In this document: positions 1-7,554 of the stretch, one piece after another
Layout of the letters: each line of letters starts with the position of its first letter
Numbering within the stretch: the stretch's first letter is position 1
From: JBFIHF01 sp964411125
Lineage (GTDB): Bacteria > Myxococcota_A > Bradymonadia > Bradymonadales > Bradymonadaceae
Length of the DNA: 45,716 nucleotides
Direction: 5' to 3'
NCBI GenBank assembly: GCA_964411125.1
Contig: CAYPJU010000050.1
Location: 1-45,716 of the forward strand
The notes under the pieces: model-generated
Seen by the model: only the letters and a program-made list of their open reading frames with translations
Databases searched by the model: none
Told to the model about the DNA's origin: nothing
Translations under genes and position numbers: made by a program

Positions 1-2
1 CT

Positions 3-425
3 CCAGACTTGTTCGTCGGAGGTGACACGGTCGAAACTTTCTGGTTTGACTCGTTCGTTCCAGATGGGGACGGTCAAGAGCTGGGCAAAGGTGATACCGT
101 CTTGGTTTCGATGAGGCGGGCCGGCGAGGAGTGGGTGGTGATGGCCTTCGTAGAGGCCGAATCGGACGACGAGCCCGTTAACGACGCCGTGCCAGCTGGC
201 GAGCTTCCGCGAAACTGGCCTGACCTCGTGACTGCCGTCGGCGAGGTAACCTCGAATTTCTTTGGAAGATGTATGGACCGTGCGCACATGGGGTCGATGG
301 AGTATAAGAGGATGTCGGACGCCCAGTTCGACCAGTTCATCCACTCCGGGCTAGAGACCAACGAAGACCGGTGTGAGGCCGAACGGCTCGCCGAGCCAAC
401 GGAAGATGTCCCCGGTAATGAGTGA
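3..425 (+). CDS. Hypothetical protein, 3' part only
   Basis: The reading frame is open from the first bases of the window to a TGA at 423-425, so the true start probably lies outside. A TTG at 9 is the first possible start inside, but it has no visible ribosome binding site. The product is acidic, with one Trp-rich beta-like stretch near the N-terminus (ETFWFDSFVP) and a helical C-terminus with two Cys. I recognise no family. No gene follows for almost 1 kb, so this is probably the end of its transcript. Confidence 0.45.
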   Translation, partial: PDLFVGGDTVETFWFDSFVPDGDGQELGKGDTVLVSMRRAGEEWVVMAFVEAESDDEPVNDAVPAGELPRNWPDLVTAVGEVTSNFFGRCMDRAHMGSMEYKRMSDAQFDQFIHSGLETNEDRCEAERLAEPTEDVPGNE

Positions 426-836
426 TAGGGGGCGCGGGCATACGCGATTAGACATCGCGTCGACTTCCGCGAACGTCATCCGTCCGTACTCGCGCGGCTG
501 GCCAGTTTTCGGCGGATGCGGCCACACGATCGCGTCCACGTCCGCTTCGCTGACGGCGCGCTCGGGTAACCTGCAAGGAAAACCGACCGAGGGACCGTCT
601 CCACCGCATGGGACGGGCTCGAGCGAGGAACGTCGGTTCGTCTTGCGCCAGGCCGGATCGTTCCCACGATGAGATTTGAAGACTTGTCGCGTTTCCGGAC
701 CTCAAGAGGATGGCTCTTTGCCGGATTTTCCGGTTCGGGGGCTCGGCCGGGCCTCTTCTTCTTAAGGAGGGCTGTGAGTGCGCAGAGCGGTGCGTCGCTG
801 TGGGCTCGGAGACGGGTCGTGAAAGGACTCAGGCTT

Positions 837-1003
837 TCAAGCGGCTGCGAGCAGGCCTTGCTCGCGGCGACAGTCCGGTTCGCGGCATCGCACCCCGGCG
901 TCCTTGCGAAGCTTGATGGTGCCGGGTGGGAAGTCGACCCCCCGGTCGCCGTCGCGCAGGCGCCGTAACGACTTCTTGTACGCGGAGTGGAAACTTCGCC
1001 AGG
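837..1003 (-). pseudogene. Possible C-terminal remnant of a transposase-like protein
   Basis: On the minus strand a short stretch reads RRLRDGDRGVDFPPGTIKLR followed by a GVRC motif and ends at a stop at 837. From memory, the pattern 'R-x-GDR-x-V-x-FP-x-GT-x-x-(L/M)R ... GV-x-C' occurs near the C-terminus of the IS200-like/REP-associated transposases common in Myxococcota and Planctomycetes. No catalytic domain can be followed upstream, because the frame runs into the microsatellite and the gap. A chance open frame is the alternative. The family assignment is inference. Confidence 0.3.
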
Positions 1004-1102
1004 AGCGGGTCGCGTTCGTGAGCCGCGCGCCGTCCCTGGAGGCGAATCGAGGGTTCATGCGCATCATCGGTGCAGCGGAGCGCGGCGCATCGAACGGGTT
1101 CC

Positions 1103-1130
1103 TTTGCGCTTTGCGCTTTGCGCTTTGCGC
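1103..1130. repeat. 7-bp tandem repeat, copy cut by the gap
   Basis: Four perfect TTTGCGC units run up to the first N. They are probably the same physical units as those beginning at 1258, because the flanking sequence is duplicated across the gap. Confidence 0.8.
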
Positions 1131-1230
1131 NNNNNNNNNNNNNNNNNNNNNNNNNNNNNNNNNNNNNNNNNNNNNNNNNNNNNNNNNNNNNNNNNNNNNN
1201 NNNNNNNNNNNNNNNNNNNNNNNNNNNNNN
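1131..1230. other. Scaffold gap, 100 N
   Basis: Exactly 100 N. The 55 bases on the left (1076-1130) are identical to the 55 bases on the right (1231-1285). This is what is seen when an assembler leaves two contigs overlapping by its k-mer length and a scaffolder inserts a fixed gap. The real sequence may contain one copy and no gap, or extra repeat units. Confidence 0.85.
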
Positions 1231-1257
1231 CGGAGCGCGGCGCATCGAACGGGTTCC

Positions 1258-1348
1258 TTTGCGCTTTGCGCTTTGCGCTTTGCGCTTTGCGCTTTGCGCG
1301 TTGCGCTTTGCGCTTTGCGCGTTGCGCTTTGCGCGTTGCGGTTCGCGC
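1258..1348. repeat. Heptanucleotide microsatellite (TTTGCGC)n
   Basis: Thirteen consecutive 7-bp units. The first six are perfect TTTGCGC; later ones include GTTGCGC variants and the last two are degenerate (GTTGCGG, TTCGCGC). The array ends 66 bp before the start codon of the lipoprotein gene at 1415. Decay of units toward the gene side suggests that the left part is the actively changing end. Copy number across the gap is unknown. Confidence 0.85.
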
Positions 1349-1402
1349 ACGGAGTCATCAACTTCTTGTGCGGACCTCCGATCTCGCGGACGATGGCGGT
1401 TC

Positions 1403-1408
1403 AGGAGG
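1403..1408 (+). promoter_or_regulatory. Strong ribosome binding site fixing the start at 1415
   Basis: AGGAGG six bases before the ATG at 1415. It rejects the much longer open frame that passes through the microsatellite. Confidence 0.85.
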
Positions 1409-1414
1409 GAAGCG

Positions 1415-2221
1415 ATGAGACGATGGACGAGTTGGTTGGTCGGAGCGGCGTTCGCCACGACGGTCGGTTGCGGAAGTTGTGGGGGTGGCGCGAAGAAGGT
1501 CGAGCTCGACGAGCTCGACGAGGAGCTCGCGGACGCGACCTGCTCGAAGCTTTACGAGTGCTGCACGGCCGAGGAGATCGGCACGGTGAACATCTTCTTC
1601 GGGGAGTTCGACGACGAAGAGAGTTGCGTCGAGGAGTACGACAAGCTGATCGCGCTCTTCGTCCTCCCCTCCGTCCGCCAGTCGATCGAGGACGGACGGC
1701 TCGAGTACGACCCCAAAGCTGCCGGCGAGTGCCTCGCCGAATACCGCGCGGTGAGCTGCGAAGAAGCCGCGGCCGACACGGCCCCCGACGGGGCCGGCTT
1801 CGCGTGCGAGAACATCTTCGTGCCGCTCGTCGCGGACGGGGGCGTCTGCTCGCAGGACCTCGAATGCATCGGTGGCACGTGCATCCTGCCCGATTTCGAC
1901 GCCGAGGAAGGCGAGTGCGGAACTCTGCCCGGTGACGGCGAGCCGTGCCTGGTCAACGAGATGGACGACTTCTCGTTCGGCGAGTGCGCCGAAGGAACCA
2001 CCTGCATCGACGACACGTGCGTCGCGCCGAAGGAGGAAGGTGAAGCGTGCACCCGAGGGTCAGGCTGCATCTCCGGTTCCTGCGTGGATGACGCCTGTGC
2101 GCCGCTGAAGGCGGATGGCGAGGATTGCTTCAGTTCGAGCGAGTGCGAGAGCGGCTTCTGCGACACCGACGAGTTCGTCTGCGGCGCGGCGGCCGACGGC
2201 GGAAGCTGCGAGTTGCTCTGA
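1415..2221 (+). CDS. Cysteine-rich secreted lipoprotein
   Basis: The product has 268 residues. The start is set by AGGAGG six bases upstream. The N-terminus is a lipoprotein signal (two Arg, a hydrophobic stretch, then lipobox TVGC), so it should be lipid-anchored in the periplasm or outer membrane. The middle is acidic and helical. The C-terminal half carries repeated Cys modules of the type 'G-x-x-C ... C-x-x-G-x-C', which resemble Dickkopf/colipase-like cysteine-rich repeats common in myxobacterial surface proteins. No enzymatic motif is visible. It converges with the Sel1-repeat gene, nine bases apart. Confidence 0.85.
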   Translation: MRRWTSWLVGAAFATTVGCGSCGGGAKKVELDELDEELADATCSKLYECCTAEEIGTVNIFFGEFDDEESCVEEYDKLIALFVLPSVRQSIEDGRLEYDPKAAGECLAEYRAVSCEEAAADTAPDGAGFACENIFVPLVADGGVCSQDLECIGGTCILPDFDAEEGECGTLPGDGEPCLVNEMDDFSFGECAEGTTCIDDTCVAPKEEGEACTRGSGCISGSCVDDACAPLKADGEDCFSSSECESGFCDTDEFVCGAAADGGSCELL

Positions 2222-2230
2222 GACCCCGCA

Positions 2231-5200
2231 TCACTCGGGGGGGAGCGGAACGCCGCTGCGGACCGAGAAGAGGCACGCCTCGTCGTAGCCCGAGGCGCAC
2301 GCCGTCTGGATGACCGGCGTACCTGCTTCCCAGTCGTACCGCGAGATCGCGTAGCCTCCCCAGTAGCAGAACTCCGGGGTATCCTCCGTGCAGCCGCGCT
2401 GGACGACTTCCGCGCGGCGGGCACCTTCCAGCGGAGCCAGCATGTTGCTGTGAAGCGCGAAGCGAAGCCGGCAGGCGAGCTTGCCGCCGGCATCGCAGCC
2501 GGCGTCGAAGTGCTGGGCGGCCTTCGCGAAGTCACGGGCGTCGTACTGGGCCGCGAGGCCGGCCGCGGTGCACTGCCGCGCGCCGTCGCAGCTCTTCGCC
2601 GCTCGCCACGAACTCTTCAGCCCTTCGGCGGCGACGCAGGCGATCCCGTTGCCGAGCCCGCACGCTTTCTCCATCGTCTTCGCTGCGGTCCGCTTGGAGC
2701 GTGACGTCCCCAATCCGTACGCCTGCTGGTCCCCCAGCAGGACGCATGCCCAGTCCGTGTTTCGTTCGCACGTCGAGGTCAGGTGCTCGTTCAACTTCGT
2801 CAGTGATTCCGCGTCAGCCTCGGGGTCGTGAACGGCGGGGCTCATCGTGCAGCGGGACCCCGTCTCGAGGTTGCAAGCCTTGTCGAAGAGGACGCGCGCG
2901 CGCGCGGGATCGGGTTCGACGCCGCGGCCCGTCGCGTAGCCGAACGCCGCGTTCTCGCAGTGCCTGCCGTTTGCGCCCCCCTCCTGGCAGAGCCGCTCCC
3001 ATTCGCGGGTCGACTTGCCGAGGTCGGTCGTACGATCGTCCCCGTCCGACCAGAACTGCGCCCGCATTTCGCACGCATTGGTCGCGCCCGACTCGCACGC
3101 GGCGCTCAGCTCGGCGATCGCGGCGTTGCGGTCGGTGTCGAAGATCTCGCCCGTGGCGAGCTGCTCGCCACGCTCGATGCACGCCATGACGCGCCCCTCG
3201 GCGCAGCGTGCCGCGAGGAATTCCTGCGCGGCGGCGCGGTCGGTTCGGGAAGCGCCATGGGCGAGCAGATGCGCGGCTTCCGCGCAGTGCCATCCGCCCT
3301 CCGACCGGCAGATCGAGACGTGTCGCTCCAGTTGAGCGGTGATGATGGCGTCGGCGCGCGCGCGATCCTTGTCGGTACCGATGCCGAGAAACAGGTAAGG
3401 GACGAGCTCCGTGCAGGCTTCGCGATCCCCGGCTTCGCAGCCGGTTCTGAAGTACTCCGCTGCTTTCGCGCGGTCGCGCTCGAAGTGGGAGCCTCGCTGG
3501 TGGAGGTCGCCCGCGAAGACGCAGGCGCTTTCGACATTGCGAGCGCAAGCGTCGGCCATCGTCTTCAGCGCTCGGTCGGGATCGTAGGTGTAATCGGTGT
3601 CGTAGAGTGCGCTCAGGGCGCTCTTTCGGCACGACGAGTACGAACCGAGCTCGCAACCTCTGTCGTAGGCGGCGAGCGCCCGGTCTGGAGCGTGGTTCTC
3701 GCCGTCGGCGTCGAGCGCGTCGCCGAGGAACTCACAAGCTTCCCAACCGCCGTCGGCGCACGTCTTGTCGAGTAGTTGGGTGCCTCGCTCGAACGACTGT
3801 GCGACCCCCGTTCCACTGACGTAGCGTCGGCCGAGGTTCGCACACCCCGTGTAATCCTCGAGGACGCAAGCGCGCTCGAAGTACTCGGTGATTCGGCGGG
3901 CATCCTCGGGGTCGTCGGAGTTGGGGCTGATGATCGCTGCGCGGCGGCACGCGCTGCCGATGTCCTCGTTGCAGGCGAAGTCCCACAGTGCGAGCGCGCG
4001 GTCGGGCTCGTCTCGGTAGATCTCGACGCCGAGCTCGTCGCACGAAGCGGGGGAGCCGTCGATGCACGCCCGCTCGAAGGCGACCGAGGCGTTGCCCCCC
4101 AGGTCGGGGAGGGCGCGTAGAGAGAGGCCGAGCATGTGGCACGAGCTCCCGAGCCCCTTCTGGCAAGCGCTCGCGAAACGTTCGGCGGCCGCGCGTGGGT
4201 CTCTCGTGGCGCCGTTGCCGTTCCAGAGCGCGAGCCCGGCGTTGTGGCAACCGGCGCGGCTCTGCAAGCCGCAGGCCTTCTCGAACAGCGCGAACGACTT
4301 GTCGACCGGGGCCATCAGTCCGGCGTTGTTGCACGCGCCGCCGTCGGAGAGCTTGCAGCCTCGGACGAACATCACCGCGGCGCGTTTTGGGTCGCGTGGG
4401 AAGTTGGAGCCGTAGTCGAACGCGGCACCGGCGAGGTAGCAGGCGGCGCCATCCCCCGCCTCGCACTTTCCGGCGAACTCCTCGGCGTCCTCGGCGGTGA
4501 AGAGCCGGAACCGGAAGTCCTCCCAGAGGTCGCACGCCCCGGGTACCTCGGCCTGGCAAGCCTTCTCGGCGTATTCCGACGCGACGCGGGTGTTCGCCTC
4601 GGTGCCACGCCCGTCGTACGACATCGTCGCGGCGAACATGCAGCTCGCCATCGCTCCGTTCTCGCAACCGAGCTCGAACATCGAGAACGCCGTGCTGTCG
4701 TCGATGTAGCGGGAGCGCAGGTCGCCGACGAGGATCTGGTGGCCGACGTAGGTGCAGGCGTGTCGGTACCCGTTGGTGCAGGCGACGCGCCCGAGCTCGA
4801 CATAGCGCGAGTAGGTCAACCCGATGTCGGCGACCATCAGCTCCTGCTCGCCGTCGACCGCCCGTCCAATCTGTCCGCAAGCGTCTTCGTCGCCGAGATC
4901 GCAGCCGCGCGCGAACAGCGTTCTTGCTTCGGCCTCGTTCACCGCCATTCCGCGCCCGGTGAGGTGGGCGACGGCGAGCCCCGTGCAGGAAGTGGCGAAC
5001 TTCTCGTCGCACATCCGCCCGAGGAGGTCCGCCCCGCGCTGAATCTCGCTTTCGACTCCGCTGTCGAGGAGCGCCGTGCCGAGCGTATGGCACGCGAGCT
5101 TGCCGCCCCGCTTGCACGACTCCTCGAGCTTGCGTTTTCCGTTGGCGAGCCCCTGGGCTCCGCCGCTCACCATGACGGAGACGGCTTCGAACGCGCAGCT

Positions 5201-5539
5201 GCTCTCGTCACCGAGCGAGCAGCCGTGCTTGGCGAGGCGGTAACCGAGGCCGTCTTCTCCCGAAGCGGTCGTCGGAACGTCTCCGCGCGAGCCGGTGATC
5301 AGGGCATAGGCGATCGCGCAGGAATCGGGCTCGTCGGCGCGGCATGCGGCCTCGGCCGTGTCGATCGCGAGGCGCGTCGAGCACGCATCGTCGCTCAGCG
5401 CGTCGGCCGGCGTCTGCATGTCGCAGCTCTTCTCGAGGGCGAGTTCGTCGCTCTTTCGGTACTGGTGGCTGGCGCAACCGACGAAGGCGACGGCGAGCGC
5501 CGCGAACGCGCAGGCGCGAAACGTCTCGGTGGATCTCAT
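2231..5539 (-). CDS. Giant Cys-rich Sel1-repeat lipoprotein
   Basis: The product has 1102 residues. It starts with a lipoprotein signal (MRSTETFRACAFAALAVAFV, then lipobox GC with Cys22). Almost all the rest is Sel1-like repeats: units of roughly 36 residues with the pattern 'A-C-x-x-G-x-x-x-x-C-x-x-x-(A/G)-x-x-Y-x-x-G'. Most carry a pair of Cys, as in Helicobacter Hcp proteins, where such pairs form disulfides. That fits an extracytoplasmic alpha-solenoid for protein binding; the partner is unknown. A terminator-like hairpin separates it from the lipoprotein gene upstream on the same strand. The run of Sel1 units is long compared with most family members I know. Confidence 0.85.
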   Translation of the reverse strand: MRSTETFRACAFAALAVAFVGCASHQYRKSDELALEKSCDMQTPADALSDDACSTRLAIDTAEAACRADEPDSCAIAYALITGSRGDVPTTASGEDGLGYRLAKHGCSLGDESSCAFEAVSVMVSGGAQGLANGKRKLEESCKRGGKLACHTLGTALLDSGVESEIQRGADLLGRMCDEKFATSCTGLAVAHLTGRGMAVNEAEARTLFARGCDLGDEDACGQIGRAVDGEQELMVADIGLTYSRYVELGRVACTNGYRHACTYVGHQILVGDLRSRYIDDSTAFSMFELGCENGAMASCMFAATMSYDGRGTEANTRVASEYAEKACQAEVPGACDLWEDFRFRLFTAEDAEEFAGKCEAGDGAACYLAGAAFDYGSNFPRDPKRAAVMFVRGCKLSDGGACNNAGLMAPVDKSFALFEKACGLQSRAGCHNAGLALWNGNGATRDPRAAAERFASACQKGLGSSCHMLGLSLRALPDLGGNASVAFERACIDGSPASCDELGVEIYRDEPDRALALWDFACNEDIGSACRRAAIISPNSDDPEDARRITEYFERACVLEDYTGCANLGRRYVSGTGVAQSFERGTQLLDKTCADGGWEACEFLGDALDADGENHAPDRALAAYDRGCELGSYSSCRKSALSALYDTDYTYDPDRALKTMADACARNVESACVFAGDLHQRGSHFERDRAKAAEYFRTGCEAGDREACTELVPYLFLGIGTDKDRARADAIITAQLERHVSICRSEGGWHCAEAAHLLAHGASRTDRAAAQEFLAARCAEGRVMACIERGEQLATGEIFDTDRNAAIAELSAACESGATNACEMRAQFWSDGDDRTTDLGKSTREWERLCQEGGANGRHCENAAFGYATGRGVEPDPARARVLFDKACNLETGSRCTMSPAVHDPEADAESLTKLNEHLTSTCERNTDWACVLLGDQQAYGLGTSRSKRTAAKTMEKACGLGNGIACVAAEGLKSSWRAAKSCDGARQCTAAGLAAQYDARDFAKAAQHFDAGCDAGGKLACRLRFALHSNMLAPLEGARRAEVVQRGCTEDTPEFCYWGGYAISRYDWEAGTPVIQTACASGYDEACLFSVRSGVPLPPE

Positions 5540-5558
5540 GGCTCTTCCGGCAAAGACA

Positions 5559-5582
5559 AGAGGCGGGGAAGTCCCCGCCTCT
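5559..5582 (-). terminator. Hairpin terminator after the 5633-7243 gene
   Basis: Perfect 10-bp stem AGAGGCGGGG / CCCCGCCTCT with a 4-base loop. On the minus strand it is followed by a T-rich stretch (TTGTCTTTG). It lies between the stop at 5633 and the next start at 5539. Confidence 0.65.
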
Positions 5583-5632
5583 CGATCTACCGCGCCTCGC
5601 TCGCGAGGTCACGTGCCGTCCTGACGCCGGCG

Positions 5633-7243
5633 TCAGTTCTTGTAGAAGACGCCCCGCAGGTCCTCGGTGGTGGAGATGGGCGTCGGACCGCCGCCCGGTT
5701 CGCGGTACGAGGTGGCGCGGAACTGGTAGTACATGCCTTCCTCGAAAGGGCCGCCGTACTGGATCGAGACATCGTCGCCGCCGCTCACGCTCGGGACCAT
5801 GAGGTTGTTCCAGACTTCGTCGCCGTAGGCGTCGTAGACCCGCACTTCGTAGAACTTCTCGCTCGAGTCGTCCTGCCAGCGAAGCGTCGGGGCCGAGTCG
5901 AGCCCTTCGGGTTCGTTCGCTCCCGGCGAGATGACGTCGAGCGCTTCGGTGATCTTCGGCGAGCCGGGGACCTCGAACGTACCGCCGGCCGGTACCGTGA
6001 TGAACGGAATGTCGGTTCCGGCGATCGCCTGATCGGGGTCGCGGACGGCGTCGTCGTTTTCGAACGCCGCGAGGACCGCGTAGCGACCGGGCGGCACCCC
6101 TTCGATGGTCCACGCTCCGGTGATGGAGGGAGGACCGTCCTCGGGGGCTCGAAGCCCGGAGGGGATTTCACCGCGCAGGAAGATTGGGTTGAAGGTCGAT
6201 TCGACGACGAGCACGACGCTGGTCGGCGGCGCGCCTTCGACGGGGTTGATGCTGCCGGTGACGGTGGTGACGCCGTCCTCGGAGTCGACGAGCTCCACGT
6301 CGTCGATCTCTTCGTCCTCCATCGTGACGTTCACCGGTTCGAGCGAGACACCCTGGGCGAAGCCCTTCACCTCGTAGTCGCCGTTCGGCACGTTGAAGAT
6401 CACGAAGTCCCCCTCGAGGTCGGTCACCGCGGTGTAGCCGGCGCCGGCGTTCTGGGCGACGACGAGCACGCCCGCCTCGCGGACGTCGGAGATCACCTGG
6501 CCCGCGATCGCCGGAAGCCCGCGCCGCTCCTCGGGATGGATGATCAGGGCGATGTCGGTGATCGCGTTCTGGAGCACCCACGGTCCGTCTTCACCGTCGC
6601 GTTCGGCGATGTCGGTCTGGACGGGGAGGGCGGTTCGGATGCCGCCGGGGAAGGTCTGGTAGTCCTGCGCGCTGGCCCGCAAGGTGAAGAAGATGTCCCC
6701 GATCGGCTTTCCGTCACCGTCACGTTCCACCGGAACCGACAGCTCGTAGTCACCGTTCTCGTCGGAGATACCGACGTTCGAGGCAGCGCTCGCCTTGTCG
6801 TCGAGCGCGATGACGCGCGCCCCTTCGATCGATTCTTCGGTGCCCGCGTCGAAGACCATTCCGCGAATCACGACGTCTTCGTAGCACTGGTCGTCTTCCT
6901 CGGGAGTCTCGGCGCACACCAGGCCCGGGGCGCAATCGTCGGAGGTCTCGCACGAACCGCTGCGCTCGGAGAGGCAACGTCCGGAGGTGTCGTCCTCGTC
7001 GTCGTCCACGGGGAAACAGACACTCCCCTCGAGGCAGTAGTCTTCTTCATCCTCCGGGTCGCACTCGGCGCCGGGGGGGATCTGGCAGATGTCTTTGTCG
7101 TCGGCGTCGGGCGCGCAGACGAGTCCTTCTTCGCAAGAGTCGCTGTTGTTGGGGTTGCAGCCTTCACCGGGAGCGCCGGGGCCGCATCCGCGGCAGCCGA
7201 CAGTGATCGCAGAGAGCAGGACAAAAAGCAGAATTCGCTTCAT
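5633..7243 (-). CDS. Lipoprotein with Cys-rich head and regulatory-like beta domains
   Basis: The product has 536 residues. The start ATG at 7243 follows a GAGG motif and begins a lipoprotein signal (MKRILLFVLLSAITVGC). Residues about 20-125 are a very acidic Cys-rich segment with repeated 'C-x-x-x-x-D-C-x-x-G-L-V-C' modules. Then come repeated carboxypeptidase-regulatory-like beta domains (GMVFDAGTEESIEGARVIAL; GYTAVTDLEGDFVIFNVPNG) and a C-terminal fibronectin/Ig-like region (LRWQD...YEVRVYD). It is probably a surface-exposed adhesive or structural protein; no catalytic motif is seen. A frame extending further upstream to 7540 has no signal peptide and is rejected. Confidence 0.8.
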   Translation of the reverse strand: MKRILLFVLLSAITVGCRGCGPGAPGEGCNPNNSDSCEEGLVCAPDADDKDICQIPPGAECDPEDEEDYCLEGSVCFPVDDDEDDTSGRCLSERSGSCETSDDCAPGLVCAETPEEDDQCYEDVVIRGMVFDAGTEESIEGARVIALDDKASAASNVGISDENGDYELSVPVERDGDGKPIGDIFFTLRASAQDYQTFPGGIRTALPVQTDIAERDGEDGPWVLQNAITDIALIIHPEERRGLPAIAGQVISDVREAGVLVVAQNAGAGYTAVTDLEGDFVIFNVPNGDYEVKGFAQGVSLEPVNVTMEDEEIDDVELVDSEDGVTTVTGSINPVEGAPPTSVVLVVESTFNPIFLRGEIPSGLRAPEDGPPSITGAWTIEGVPPGRYAVLAAFENDDAVRDPDQAIAGTDIPFITVPAGGTFEVPGSPKITEALDVISPGANEPEGLDSAPTLRWQDDSSEKFYEVRVYDAYGDEVWNNLMVPSVSGGDDVSIQYGGPFEEGMYYQFRATSYREPGGGPTPISTTEDLRGVFYKN

Positions 7244-7554
7244 CGCAAACCTCGGTTTTCGGAAAACTTCCTGCACTGATTGTAGCACGGTTCTGGCCTC
7301 TGCAGGCAAACTGCGGCGCGGTAGGGCCGAAACACCCGGAAACACGGGGCCCTGCCGAGACCCGACCGAAGCTTCCCGAGGGGGGATCGGGGGGGGCCGT
7401 GCCCTCGCCGTCGGTCGTCGTCGATCCAGCGGACGGTGTCTTTCCTCGGCGAAGCCTGTTCCCATCTTCGCGGCGACGCAGTTCCGCGCGTGCGTGTTGG
7501 CGGGTCGCCAGGCTTCTGCTACCGATTGTGCGACTCCCATTGTCGAGAAAGCAC
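7244..7554. other. Divergent intergenic region, lipoprotein/putA
   Basis: 311 bp between divergent genes. It contains the minus-strand promoter at 7279-7309. I found no convincing promoter or ribosome binding site for putA, and no RNA gene. Confidence 0.6.
7279..7309 (-). promoter_or_regulatory. Sigma-70-like promoter for the 5633-7243 gene
   Basis: Read on the minus strand: -35 TTGCCT (7304-7309), 19-base spacer ending in TGC, -10 TACAAT (7279-7284), giving an extended -10 TGCTACAAT. The predicted transcript start is about 30 bases before the ATG. Matched by eye. Confidence 0.5.

Larger units (their letters stand above)
426..1414. other. Long stretch without a clear gene
   Basis: About 1 kb with no convincing intact gene. 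It holds a possible transposase C-terminal remnant on the minus strand (about 837-1003), the 7-bp microsatellite (from 1103) and a 100-N scaffold gap. Several open frames cross it, but those through the microsatellite are open only because the repeat contains no stop codon in any frame. Confidence 0.6.

Noticed and set aside
351..580. Short minus-strand frame with EYGRMTFAEVDAMSNRV, a little like adenylate-forming enzymes
   Set aside because: Too short, no catalytic motif, and it overlaps the end of the first plus-strand gene.
1076..1348. CRISPR array
   Set aside because: Units are 7 bp, contiguous, without spacers.
904..1935. Long open frames crossing the TTTGCGC array, with ALCALRF or AQSAKRK repeats
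   Set aside because: They are open only because the 7-bp repeat has no stop codon; the real gene begins at 1415 after a strong Shine-Dalgarno.
4136..7279. 1047-codon plus-strand open frame opposite two lipoprotein genes
   Set aside because: It is the antisense of GC-rich coding sequence; it has no family motif, while the minus strand has signal peptides and repeats.
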